From: Rhodospirillaceae bacterium
GTDB lineage: Bacteria; Pseudomonadota; Alphaproteobacteria; Rhodospirillales; JABHCV01
Length of the DNA: 40,335 bases
NCBI GenBank assembly: GCA_014382375.1
Contig: JACNJU010000044.1
Span: 1-40,335, forward strand
Direction: 5' to 3'
In this document: positions 7,818 through 16,437 of the stretch, in pieces
How positions within the stretch are numbered: the stretch's first letter is position 1
Layout of the letters: each line of letters begins with the position of its first letter
Notes under the pieces: generated by a model
Database searches by the model: none
What the model saw: only the letters and a program-made list of their open reading frames with translations
Told to the model about the DNA's origin: nothing
Made by a program: the position numbers and the translations under genes

Positions 7818-8957
7818 ATGACCGGTGAACAGACACTCAGCGATACCCCTTGGCTAGAACAGGGTGCTGAACCGTTTATCAAAATCAGGGGTGTTACAAA
7901 GAAATTTGGGGAATTTACCGCGGTCGACAATATTGACCTCGACATCTATCAGGGCGAACTTTTTTGCCTGTTGGGGGGCTCGGGTTGCGGCAAGAGTACC
8001 TTGCTCAGGATGCTTTCGGGTTTTGAAACGCCGACATCCGGTAGCATCACCATTGATGGCATGGACATGTCCAACGTACCGCCCTATGAGCGTCCGACAA
8101 ACATGATGTTCCAAAGCTATGCACTTTTCCCGCATATGACGGTTGAAAAAAACGTCGCCTTCGGTTTGAAACAGGACAAAATCCCGGTTGCCGAAATCAA
8201 CGACCGGGTCCACGACATACTGACGCTGGTTGAATTACAGGATTACAAAAAACGTAAACCCCAACAACTTTCAGGTGGGCAGAAGCAGCGTGTGGCGCTG
8301 GCCCGGGCATTGGTCAAGCAACCAAAACTTCTGCTTCTCGACGAGCCATTGGCGGCGCTTGACAAGAAGCTGCGCGAGCAGACCCAATTCGAGCTGATGA
8401 ATATTCAGGAAAAGGTGGGCATCACCTTCGTCGTCGTCACCCACGATCAGGAAGAGGCGATGACCCTTTCAACCCGGATTGCGGTGATGAATGACGGTGA
8501 ATTCATGCAGCTGGGGACGCCGACTGAAATCTACGAGTTCCCGGAAAGCCGTTTCGTCGCTGATTTCATCGGTTCGGCAAACATGCTCGAAGGCAGGATT
8601 GTCGAGGACGGCCCGGATCATGTCCGTGTCAAGACTGACCTTGGCGAAGTCTTTATTGATCATGGTCAGTCGGTCAAGGAAGGCAGCCGCGTCTGGATCG
8701 CCATCCGGCCTGAAAAAATGCACCTCAGCAAGGAACCTCCGCTCAAACCCGGTCCCAACCAGGCATTTGGAATGGTCGATGACATTGGCTATCTGGGGGA
8801 TATCTCAATCTATAAAATCAGGCTGGAAAACAATCAGATTATCGACGTCACCGCGCCCAATCAAATCAGACCAAAAAGCAGGACCCACACCATTACCTGG
8901 GAAGAAAAAGTCTATCTTCACTGGCAAGCCTCAAGCGCTGTGTTGTTAACCAAATGA
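7818..8957 (+). CDS. PotA/PotG-type ABC transporter ATP-binding protein
   Basis: A 379-residue ATPase of the polyamine/opine/iron importer subfamily. Walker A is GGSGCGKST (about 53-61), the Q-loop is MMFQSYALFPHMTV, the signature is LSGGQKQR, Walker B is LLLLDEPLAALD and the switch histidine is in VVVTHDQEEA. A C-terminal TOBE region starts around residue 275. It powers the importer at the cytoplasmic face. I prefer the ATG at 7818, preceded by GAGGG, over the in-frame ATG at 7806, which lacks a ribosome binding site. Its stop overlaps the next start (ATGA), so the permease is translationally coupled. Confidence 0.9.
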   Translation: MTGEQTLSDTPWLEQGAEPFIKIRGVTKKFGEFTAVDNIDLDIYQGELFCLLGGSGCGKSTLLRMLSGFETPTSGSITIDGMDMSNVPPYERPTNMMFQSYALFPHMTVEKNVAFGLKQDKIPVAEINDRVHDILTLVELQDYKKRKPQQLSGGQKQRVALARALVKQPKLLLLDEPLAALDKKLREQTQFELMNIQEKVGITFVVVTHDQEEAMTLSTRIAVMNDGEFMQLGTPTEIYEFPESRFVADFIGSANMLEGRIVEDGPDHVRVKTDLGEVFIDHGQSVKEGSRVWIAIRPEKMHLSKEPPLKPGPNQAFGMVDDIGYLGDISIYKIRLENNQIIDVTAPNQIRPKSRTHTITWEEKVYLHWQASSAVLLTK

Positions 8958-9916
8958 CCGAAACTTCCGCCCTTGCCGTGGTCGATCCCGCACCCCCACG
9001 TTTAGGGGCGGTGTCGCAATTGGCGCGGCGTATGCAAGCAGGATGGCGATCTATCGTCATCTTCATCCCCTATGTCTGGCTGTTTGTTTTTTTCCTACTT
9101 CCGTTTTTCATTGTCGCCAAGATTAGTGTTGCCGAGCTTAAAATGGCGAGCCCGCCCTATACGGATCTGATTAAATGGGCCGAAGACGGGATTATGACCA
9201 TTCGCATCACCTTCGAGAATTTTACCTATATCTTCGAAGATGATCTTTATTCAAAGACCTACATCAATTCGCTGAAGATTTCGTCCATATCGACCATTTT
9301 ATGCCTGCTGATCGGATACCCGATTGCCTACGGGATCATTCGTTCGGGCCCGGTGGCCAGGAGACTGCTGCTGTTCGCGATCATTCTGCCCTTCTGGACG
9401 TCGTTCCTGTTGCGGGTTTATGCGTGGATGGGCCTGCTGGCGGACAGGGGGACGATCAACAATGTGCTGATCTGGCTTGGCCTGATCGACGAGCCGATAC
9501 GGATGCTTTATTCGGAATTCGCGGTCTATATCGGCATTGTCTATACCTACCTGCCGTTCATGATCCTGCCCCTTTACGCCAATATGGAAAAACTGGATGC
9601 GACCCTGAACGAAGTCGCCGCCGATCTGGGCTCGCGACCGATGAACACGTTCTTCAAGGTGACGTTACCGCTGACCATGCCTGGTATCATCGCCGGTTCG
9701 CTTTTGGTCTTCATTCCGGCGACCGGGGAATATGTCATCCCGGATTTGCTCGGCGGCGGCAATGTGTTGATGATCGGGCGTCTTCTTTTCAACGAATTCA
9801 ACCAGAACGTTGATTGGCCGACCGCCTCAGCCGTCGCTATCGTTCTGCTCTTCCTGCTGGTGCTGCCGATGACCATCTATCAGTACTACCAGGGCAAAGC
9901 CATGGAGGATCAGTAA
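8954..9916 (+). CDS. PotB/PotH-type ABC permease
   Basis: A 320-residue inner-membrane permease of the binding-protein-dependent family, with six predicted membrane segments and a large first periplasmic loop (about 55-100), as in PotH. The ATPase-contacting EAA loop is visible as EVAADLGSRPMNTFFKVTLPLTMPGI near residues 222-247. It pairs with the next gene to form the heterodimeric channel. The start overlaps the ATPase stop by four bases, and the next gene begins four bases after its stop. Confidence 0.9.
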   Translation: MTETSALAVVDPAPPRLGAVSQLARRMQAGWRSIVIFIPYVWLFVFFLLPFFIVAKISVAELKMASPPYTDLIKWAEDGIMTIRITFENFTYIFEDDLYSKTYINSLKISSISTILCLLIGYPIAYGIIRSGPVARRLLLFAIILPFWTSFLLRVYAWMGLLADRGTINNVLIWLGLIDEPIRMLYSEFAVYIGIVYTYLPFMILPLYANMEKLDATLNEVAADLGSRPMNTFFKVTLPLTMPGIIAGSLLVFIPATGEYVIPDLLGGGNVLMIGRLLFNEFNQNVDWPTASAVAIVLLFLLVLPMTIYQYYQGKAMEDQ

Positions 9917-9920
9917 CGCC

Positions 9921-10763
9921 ATGTATGGCAGACGCTCCGGATTCCTGACCTTTATGCTTGCCGCGGGCATGGCCTTTATCTACGTACCGATGATCCTGCT
10001 GGTGATCTATTCGTTCAATTATTCAAAAATTGTGCCGGTGTGGGGCGGATGGTCGTTGCGTTGGTACGAGACCCTGTTCAAATCCGAAGCGGTGTGGAAC
10101 GCGGTTGCCTTAAGCCTCAAGATCGCTGTCATAAACGCAACGTTCGCAACGATACTGGGAACTCTGGCCGGACTCGCCATGGTGCGCTTCGGTAAATTCA
10201 AGGGGCGAACCCTGTTTGGCGGCATGCTGGTCGCCCCGCTGGTCATGCCAGAGGTGATTACAGGCCTGTCGCTGCTGGTGCTGTTCATTTCACTGAAGCA
10301 ATTGTTTGGCTGGCCTCAGGATCGTGGATTTACGACGATCACCATCGCCCACATTACTTTTTCGCTGGCTTACGTCGCGGTTATCATTCAGTCGCGCTTG
10401 TCGGGAATGGGTGAAACACTTGAAGAAGCCGCCCTTGATCTTGGTGCCAAGCCGTTTCGCGTGCTGACCGACATTACCATGCCGCGTCTGGCTCCCGGTA
10501 TGGTCGCCGGATGGCTACTGGCCTTTACGCTGTCGCTTGATGATCTGGTGATCGCCAGTTTCGTCACCGGACCCGGCGCCAACACGCTGCCGATTCTGAT
10601 CTTTTCGCGTATCCGGCTCGGTTTGCGCCCGGACATCAATGCACTGGCAACAATTATCATCCTCGTCGTCGCCATCGGCGTGGCGATTGCCGCCTACATC
10701 ATGTTCCGACAGGAAAGGCAGCAACAGCGCGATATGCAAATTGTAGATCGAGAGATTCCATGA
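9921..10763 (+). CDS. PotC/PotI-type ABC permease
   Basis: A 280-residue permease with six predicted membrane segments and the EAA loop EEAALDLGAKPFRVLTDITMPRLAPGM (about 173-199). It is the second channel subunit of the PotFGHI-like importer. AGGATC ahead of the ATG, in the end of the preceding gene, is the probable ribosome binding site. Its last bases overlap the start of the TetR regulator (ATGA), tying repressor production to transporter translation. Confidence 0.9.
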   Translation: MYGRRSGFLTFMLAAGMAFIYVPMILLVIYSFNYSKIVPVWGGWSLRWYETLFKSEAVWNAVALSLKIAVINATFATILGTLAGLAMVRFGKFKGRTLFGGMLVAPLVMPEVITGLSLLVLFISLKQLFGWPQDRGFTTITIAHITFSLAYVAVIIQSRLSGMGETLEEAALDLGAKPFRVLTDITMPRLAPGMVAGWLLAFTLSLDDLVIASFVTGPGANTLPILIFSRIRLGLRPDINALATIIILVVAIGVAIAAYIMFRQERQQQRDMQIVDREIP

Positions 10764-11404
10764 ACCAGATTGCCAATAAAAAGCCTGGCAATGGTCGAAC
10801 CGCTACTCGAAAGGCGCGCCGCCAGCAATTGATCAATGCGACAATCGATTCAATTTCCAGGCGCGGGTTCTCCGGTACCACCCTGGCGACGGTTACAAAG
10901 AGCGCCAAACTGTCCCATGGCACCGTCAACTTCCACTTTGAAAACAAGGAGGATCTGTACGGCCAGACGCTGGGGTACCTGGCGCGGGAACACTACGATC
11001 ACTGGTCGACGGCAATGGCAGCGGCAGGTCCTGATCCCGCCCGGCAGCTTGCTGCGATTATTGAAGTGGATTTTAAAAGCACCATCTGCTCGACAAAAAA
11101 ACTGGCCGTCTGGTTTGCCTTTTGGGGACAGGCCAAGTATCGACCGACCTATCTGAAAATTCATAACAATTATGATAATCAACGCTGGGCTGAACTGAAA
11201 CGCCTGTGCACGGAACTGGCAAGGGATGGTGGTTATGCTCATATCGAACCGACGGAAACAACACGAAATATCGAGGCGATGATTGACGGCCTGTGGCTGC
11301 AGCTTTTGCTGCACCCTAAAAAACATAAACGAAGCAAGGCCCGCGACAACTGTTTCAATTATCTGGCCCAGCTGTTTCCGAAACACTTCTCGCGGTGCGA
11401 CTGA
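10760..11404 (+). CDS. BetI-like TetR-family repressor of the amine cluster
   Basis: A 214-residue TetR-family protein. The N-terminal helix-turn-helix (about 20-75) contains RRGFSGTTLATVTKSAKLSHGTVNFHFENKEDLY, and the C-terminal ligand domain has LAVWFAFWGQA followed later by IEAMIDGLWLQLLL. These match the BetI type (AWLAFW, LIDGLWLR), whose best-known member senses choline. It is cotranscribed with the importer it probably controls and overlaps its last gene. The palindromes at 6279-6483 look like its operators, giving negative feedback on both arms. Ligand identity (quaternary amine, polyamine or an aldehyde product) is not visible from sequence. Confidence 0.8.
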   Translation: MNQIANKKPGNGRTATRKARRQQLINATIDSISRRGFSGTTLATVTKSAKLSHGTVNFHFENKEDLYGQTLGYLAREHYDHWSTAMAAAGPDPARQLAAIIEVDFKSTICSTKKLAVWFAFWGQAKYRPTYLKIHNNYDNQRWAELKRLCTELARDGGYAHIEPTETTRNIEAMIDGLWLQLLLHPKKHKRSKARDNCFNYLAQLFPKHFSRCD

Positions 11405-11435
11405 TCTAACACCTGGCAATGTAAAGTACAGATAA

Positions 11436-13508
11436 ATGACCCGTGACCCGCGATATGACATCCTGTTTGAACCTGTAAAAATAGGTCCCGTTACGGCGAA
11501 AAACCGCTTTTATCAGGTTCCCCACTGCAACGGCATGGGTTTTAACTTGCCGCAGACCCACGCCAAAATGCGTGAAATGAAGGCTGAGGGCGGCTGGGCT
11601 GTCATCTGTACGGAAGAATGCATGATCCATCCCACCTCGGATTATTCTCCTGAACCGCAGGCCCGCCTGTGGGACGACTATGATGTGAAATGTCTGGGTT
11701 TGATGACCGACGCCATTCACAGGCACGGAGCGTTGGCCGGTGTCCAGCTGGCCCACAACGGCGTTGGCAGCCAGAACCTGTTCACCCGCCTTAAACCCAT
11801 CGGCCCGTCGCCGCAGGCCGGAGTCATCGGCGTTCCGACCCAGACCCGGGGTATGGATAAAGCAGATATCAGGGAATTCCGTCGCTGGCACCGGGCTGCA
11901 GCACTCAGGGCCAGGGAAGCCGAAGCCGACATCATCTATGTCTATGCCGGTCACGATTCAACCCTGCTGCAACATTTCCTGCAACTGCGTCGCAATCACC
12001 GCAGCGATGAATATGGCGGTAGCCTTGAAAACCGGGTCCGGTTGCTGCGCGAAGTGATCGAGGACACCAGGGAAGCCGTAGGTGACACATGTGCCGTAGC
12101 TGTTCGCCTGGCTGTCGACGAATTATTGGGCGATGGCGGCATCACCAGCCAGGGCGAAGGCCGTGAGATTGTCGAAATGCTGGCTGAATTGCCCGATCTT
12201 TGGGATGTCAATCTCGCGGACTGGTCAAATGATTCGGTGAGCTCGCGATTTGGCGAAGAAGGCATCCAGGAATCCCATATTTCGTTTGTTAAGTCGGTGA
12301 CCACAAAACCCGTCGTCGGGGTCGGCTGGTTTACCTCCCCCGACACCATGGTCAGCCAGATCAAACGTGGCGTTCTTGACATGATTGGTGCGGCGCGGCC
12401 ATCCATCGCCGATCCGTTTTTGCCCCGCAAAATCGAAGAAGGCAGGGCCGATGAAATTCGTGAATGCATCGGCTGCAATATCTGTGTCGCCGGTCAGCAC
12501 ACCTTTACGCCCATGCGCTGCACCCAGAACCCGACCATGGGCGAGGAGTGGCGGCGCGGCTGGCACCCCGAAGATATTGCGGCGAAGGGCTCGCAAGACA
12601 GTGTCCTTGTTGTCGGGGCGGGACCGGCCGGGCTTGAGGCGGCGCGCGGCCTGGGTCAGCGCGGTTATCAGGTCGCCCTGGCCGAAGCGACGACCGGGCT
12701 TGGCGGCAGGGTGACATGGGAAAGCAGTATGCCGGGTCTTGGTGCCTGGGCCCGTGTTCGCGACTGGCGGGCCGGTCGCATTCAGGAAATGGCCAATGTG
12801 GATGTCTATTTTGATAGCCAGCTAAGCCCGGAAAATATTCTCGAATTCGGTTTTGATCACGTCATCATCGCCACTGGTGCACGCTGGCGCAAAGATGGCG
12901 TCGGCATCAACAATACTGCACGGGTCAGCGGCAGCGACAGGGCCACTGTCTTCACCCCGGAGGATATCGTCGGCGGTGCGGAACTTTCAGGCCCGGTTGT
13001 CGTTTTTGATGACGATAACTTCTATATGGGCGGTGTGGTTGCCGAGAAACTGCGTCAGGATGGCCATGACGTCACCTATGTGACCAGCGCAGCGTGCGTG
13101 TCCGCGTGGACGGAGAACACCCTGGAACAGCATCGCATTCAGGCGCGACTGATTGAGCAGGGTATCGACATTATTGTCAGCCACAACCTGAAGGCAATTG
13201 GCGAGGGCGAAGTTGAACTGACCTGCATCTATTCTTCCCGCAGTCGCGCACTTGCTGCCAGCAGTGTTGTCATGGTCACGTCACGTAAACCCAACAACGA
13301 GCTTTATCTGGCCTTGAACGAAGATGCAGAAAAACTGCAAGCCGCCGGTATCAAATCTGTTCAGGCAATCGGCGATTGCGAAGCCCCGGCGACCATTGCT
13401 GTTGCTGTCTACGATGGCCACCGGGCGGCCCGCGAAATGGATAATCCACCGGCCAACCCGGATATGCCGTTTCGTCGCGAATATATTGAATTGGACGACA
13501 CCGTGTAG
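11436..13508 (+). CDS. TMADH-like flavin/4Fe-4S amine dehydrogenase 2
   Basis: A 690-residue paralogue of the dehydrogenase at 2766-4823 with the same architecture. Cys31 (QVPHC) is the predicted covalent FMN cysteine. Cys344, Cys347, Cys350 and Cys362 are the 4Fe-4S ligands. Tyr170 and His173 keep the TMADH active-site pair, and VVGAGPAGLEAARGLG starts the nucleotide-binding part. The position of TMADH Tyr60 is a glutamate here (TEEC, Glu61), whereas copy 1 has tyrosine, and the ELWYGGA-like stretch is changed to QLAHNGV. The two enzymes therefore probably act on different substrates or on successive steps. The gene lies 31 bases after the repressor gene and 47 bases before L-serine dehydratase, so it is likely in the same operon. 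The ribosome binding site is weak. Confidence 0.85.
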   Translation: MTRDPRYDILFEPVKIGPVTAKNRFYQVPHCNGMGFNLPQTHAKMREMKAEGGWAVICTEECMIHPTSDYSPEPQARLWDDYDVKCLGLMTDAIHRHGALAGVQLAHNGVGSQNLFTRLKPIGPSPQAGVIGVPTQTRGMDKADIREFRRWHRAAALRAREAEADIIYVYAGHDSTLLQHFLQLRRNHRSDEYGGSLENRVRLLREVIEDTREAVGDTCAVAVRLAVDELLGDGGITSQGEGREIVEMLAELPDLWDVNLADWSNDSVSSRFGEEGIQESHISFVKSVTTKPVVGVGWFTSPDTMVSQIKRGVLDMIGAARPSIADPFLPRKIEEGRADEIRECIGCNICVAGQHTFTPMRCTQNPTMGEEWRRGWHPEDIAAKGSQDSVLVVGAGPAGLEAARGLGQRGYQVALAEATTGLGGRVTWESSMPGLGAWARVRDWRAGRIQEMANVDVYFDSQLSPENILEFGFDHVIIATGARWRKDGVGINNTARVSGSDRATVFTPEDIVGGAELSGPVVVFDDDNFYMGGVVAEKLRQDGHDVTYVTSAACVSAWTENTLEQHRIQARLIEQGIDIIVSHNLKAIGEGEVELTCIYSSRSRALAASSVVMVTSRKPNNELYLALNEDAEKLQAAGIKSVQAIGDCEAPATIAVAVYDGHRAAREMDNPPANPDMPFRREYIELDDTV

Positions 13509-13555
13509 CATGGTGGGTGCCGCCAGAAATTGTTTCCTTTCGTGTTGGGTTAACA

Positions 13556-14941
13556 ATGTTTCTAAGTGTTTTTGAAATCTTCAAGATTGGTATCGGTCCC
13601 TCATCGTCTCATACGATGGGGCCGATGACTGCCGCGACGCGGTTTCTCGAAATATTAAGTGGCCGGCAAGACACTTCATCTGCGGCAAGCATCAAGGTCA
13701 CCCTCCATGGTTCGCTTGCCTTCACCGGAAAGGGCCATGCGACGGACCGGGCGGTGGCCCTTGGGCTGCTCGGTTACACACCGGACAACATTGACCATGA
13801 AAAAGCCGAACGGGACTTGAGCGCGCTGAACGCAAGCCACACGCTGCAACCGGGGGGCTTGCCGCAGTTGCACTTTAATCCGGACGATGACATCGTCTTT
13901 GATTATGGCCCGGCGCTGCCCGGTCATCCCAATGGGCTGCTCTTTGAGACTTTCGACGGTGCCGGGGCGCTTGTTTTTTCCGAGACGTTCTATTCCATCG
14001 GTGGTGGTTTTGTTGTGACCGCCGCAGAACACGAAACACCGCCAATCCTTTCCATTGAACAGGAAAAAATCTGGCCCTATCCATTCGATACCGCCGCCTC
14101 CATGTTAGAAATGGCTGGCAATCGCGGTATCAGTATCGCCGCGATGAAACGGGCCAATGAACTTGTGGTCAGATCGCCCGAAGACCTCGACGCCGGCCTG
14201 TCCCGTATTTGGCAGACGATGAACGCGTGTATCGGCCAGGGGCTTGCCCATGAAGGCGAATTGCCCGGTTCCTTACATGTCAAACGCCGGGCCAGAAAAA
14301 TATTTGAGCAACTTGATGCGGCCCACGACTTAAACAGCCGCCAGCCCCATGAAATTATTGACTGGCTGAACGTCTACGCCATGGCGGTTAACGAGGAAAA
14401 TGCGGCCGGCGGCGTCGTCGTCACCGCCCCGACCAACGGCGCTGCCGGGGTTATCCCTGCGGTTATTCGCTATTATCTTGATCACTGCATCAATCCGGAA
14501 GCTGACAAAGTTCCGGAATTTCTTCTGACCGCCGCCGCAATCGGCGGCCTGATCAAGCATAACGCCTCCATATCAGGTGCCGAAACCGGTTGCCAGGGCG
14601 AGGTCGGCTCGGCTTCGGCGATGGCGGCGGCCGGTTTGTGCGCGGTCCTGGGGGGCTCGCCCGAAAAGGTCGAAAACGCCGCCGAAATTGCTCTTGAGCA
14701 TCATCTGGGGATGACCTGCGACCCGGTTGCCGGTCTGGTCCAGGTGCCGTGTATCGAACGTAATGGCATGGGCGCGACGAAGGCGGTGGCAGCGGCTTCG
14801 CTTGCCCTGCGCGGTGACGGCACCCATTTCATGCCACTGGATAATTGCATCGAGGCGATGCGTCAGATTGGCGCTGAAATGAGCGAGAATTTCAGGGAAA
14901 CCAGCCTTGGCGGTCTGGCCGTCAATGTTCCGGAATGTTAA
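13556..14941 (+). CDS. sdaA: L-serine dehydratase, single-chain iron-sulfur type
   Basis: A 461-residue L-serine ammonia-lyase (serine to pyruvate plus ammonia) with fused beta and alpha domains. The substrate loop [10 protein letters not shown] is at about residues 14-23. The cysteines of the labile 4Fe-4S cluster lie in [18 protein letters not shown] and in [19 protein letters not shown] chose the ATG at 13556, where similarity begins ([14 protein letters not shown]), over an open frame from 13517. In amine catabolism, serine dehydratase drains one-carbon units that have been joined to glycine, which fits the upstream demethylase-like enzyme. Its stop overlaps the stop of the convergent gene on the other strand. 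Confidence 0.9.
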   Translation: MFLSVFEIFKIGIGPSSSHTMGPMTAATRFLEILSGRQDTSSAASIKVTLHGSLAFTGKGHATDRAVALGLLGYTPDNIDHEKAERDLSALNASHTLQPGGLPQLHFNPDDDIVFDYGPALPGHPNGLLFETFDGAGALVFSETFYSIGGGFVVTAAEHETPPILSIEQEKIWPYPFDTAASMLEMAGNRGISIAAMKRANELVVRSPEDLDAGLSRIWQTMNACIGQGLAHEGELPGSLHVKRRARKIFEQLDAAHDLNSRQPHEIIDWLNVYAMAVNEENAAGGVVVTAPTNGAAGVIPAVIRYYLDHCINPEADKVPEFLLTAAAIGGLIKHNASISGAETGCQGEVGSASAMAAAGLCAVLGGSPEKVENAAEIALEHHLGMTCDPVAGLVQVPCIERNGMGATKAVAAASLALRGDGTHFMPLDNCIEAMRQIGAEMSENFRETSLGGLAVNVPEC

Positions 14942-15288
14942 ACACCCGGACAATCAGTAAAACGGGCGTGTTCGATTGACGTTGGGTAACGGCGGCAGAC
15001 CCGGGGCCGCCATGGGTAGATCCGGCAGTAGTATTGATCGCGGCCGGGAAATTTTTTGATCCATACACAACGTGTTGTTTCCGCCCCGCCATGAACGCTT
15101 CTGCCCATCTCGCCGGTGCGCTGGCCTTTGCGGCCACTGAGCCGGACAAATTCCAGGATATGCGGCGCCTGATCTTGCCACAGGGCTATATCGTCTTCTG
15201 TGACCTGCAGCCGGGCCGCCCCTTCCAGGCAACACGTACCGCAACTGGTGCACCGAAATCCCGGAATATCGTCCATCGTCAAAAGCAT
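14938..15288 (-). CDS. YkgJ-family cysteine-cluster protein
   Basis: A 116-residue protein with the pattern of the YkgJ zinc/iron-cysteine cluster family. The leading motif is CTSCGTCC (about 13-20), and further cysteines lie in RCVWIKKF, YYCRIYPWRPRVCRRYP and at the C-terminal DCPG. The function of this family is not established; metal or Fe-S binding is assumed. The ATG at 15288 has AAGGG five bases upstream and lies 6 bases after the methyltransferase stop, so the two form an operon. The stop codon overlaps that of sdaA on the other strand, so both genes end on the same few bases. Confidence 0.85.
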   Translation of the reverse strand: MLLTMDDIPGFRCTSCGTCCLEGAARLQVTEDDIALWQDQAPHILEFVRLSGRKGQRTGEMGRSVHGGAETTRCVWIKKFPGRDQYYCRIYPWRPRVCRRYPTSIEHARFTDCPGV

Positions 15289-15294
15289 ACACCC

Positions 15295-16242
15295 TTAGTG
15301 CAAAGATTTGCAGTGATGACCGATCTGGTCGATGTGACGGGAATCGGTCCCACAGCAGCCACCAAGAACGTTGATGTGTTTTTGGCGTCCCCGGATATTC
15401 TTGAATTGCCCGGCAAGTTCGACCGGGCTGCCATCATCCAGTTCCTCGGCTGCGTCCAGTTCAGCGTGGCTCATACAGGATGCGTTGGCGCAAATGCCAC
15501 GCAACCGCAGCAGCCAGTCTTCATCAGAATCCAGCAGATGCTGGAAATGAGTCGGATGGGCGCAATTGATCATGTAGTAGACCGGCGCATTGTCTGTTAC
15601 TGCGTCGACTTCGGTGATTGCGTCCTTCAGGGACTGCCCGGTCGGCAACAAACCATCTGTTTCGACGGTGAATGAAATGACCACCGGAATGCCTTCGGCC
15701 ATGGCGGCGCGGGTCACGCCAATTGCCTCACCGGTGTTGGTCATGGTCATGGCGCCAATCAGGTCGGCACCGGCACGGCACAGGGCGGCGACCTGGGGGG
15801 CGTGATAACGCTGTGCCTGATCGGCACTCATAATCTCGCTGGCCACGTAACCGTCACCGCGCGGTCCCAGTCCACCGCAGATGACGATGGGTGTCGTTTC
15901 ATTTTGATAATCCTTGCGAATGTCCATCAGCAGTGAAACGGCTTCCTTGTTCACCGCGCCAAGGGCCACTTTGGAATATCCCATCTTGTCACCCCAGTCC
16001 GAACTGGCGCGCCAGGTCGGTGTTTCAAGAATGCAACCGACGCCGTGGTCCCGGGCGATGGCGGCATAACTTGCGAATTGCTTGCGCAGGGCTTCCTTGC
16101 CGTCAATTTCACGCAGCAAATCAAAAGATGCGAAATGAGGCAAATCAATACCTTCGTGAAAAATCAGCGTGGTTTCAATGCCACCATCGGTGAGGAACAG
16201 TCCTCCTTCGAGTTGCGGCAGGTTGTTTCTGAACTCAGCCAT
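15295..16242 (-). CDS. Homocysteine S-methyltransferase family protein
   Basis: A 315-residue TIM-barrel methyltransferase of the Pfam S-methyl_trans family. The zinc ligands are Cys227 (INCAHP) and the pair Cys296-Cys297 (GGCCGTD); the N-terminal LTDGGIETTL is typical. Members move a methyl group from S-methylmethionine or a betaine to homocysteine, or act as methyl acceptors in methylamine metabolism. Beside amine dehydrogenases, a betaine-type donor is attractive but unproven. AGGGAAA precedes the ATG. It diverges from a TetR gene and is followed by the YkgJ gene. Confidence 0.8.
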   Translation of the reverse strand: MAEFRNNLPQLEGGLFLTDGGIETTLIFHEGIDLPHFASFDLLREIDGKEALRKQFASYAAIARDHGVGCILETPTWRASSDWGDKMGYSKVALGAVNKEAVSLLMDIRKDYQNETTPIVICGGLGPRGDGYVASEIMSADQAQRYHAPQVAALCRAGADLIGAMTMTNTGEAIGVTRAAMAEGIPVVISFTVETDGLLPTGQSLKDAITEVDAVTDNAPVYYMINCAHPTHFQHLLDSDEDWLLRLRGICANASCMSHAELDAAEELDDGSPVELAGQFKNIRGRQKHINVLGGCCGTDSRHIDQIGHHCKSLH

Positions 16243-16437
16243 CGTTATTTCCCTTTCAAGTTAAGTGACCCGGAAAATGAACGTTTGATCCTGAAAAAAA
16301 TAGGGAACCTATGGTACAGGGTTGAAATTTTCCTGAAAAAAGCAATATCTTCAATGGGCTAGAAAGAATTTTGGGTGATATTATGAATCTGAAAGTGAGT
16401 ATTTTCGAGCATTGGTGTACCTGTGGTACAGTAACCA
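16243..16437. promoter_or_regulatory. Divergent promoter region with GGTACAG boxes
   Basis: This intergenic stretch serves the methyltransferase operon leftward and a TetR gene rightward. It contains a perfect 6-3-6 palindrome TGTACCTGTGGTACA at 16416-16430, flanked by CATTGG and CCAATG. A second ATGGTACAG is at 16311-16319. These are likely sites for the TetR protein at 16438. Confidence 0.5.
16416..16430. promoter_or_regulatory. Operator palindrome abutting the TetR start codon
   Basis: TGTACC-TGT-GGTACA is a perfect inverted repeat ending 7 bases before the ATG at 16438. It takes the place where a ribosome binding site would be. This suggests autoregulation with a leaderless or very short-leader transcript. 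Confidence 0.5.
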
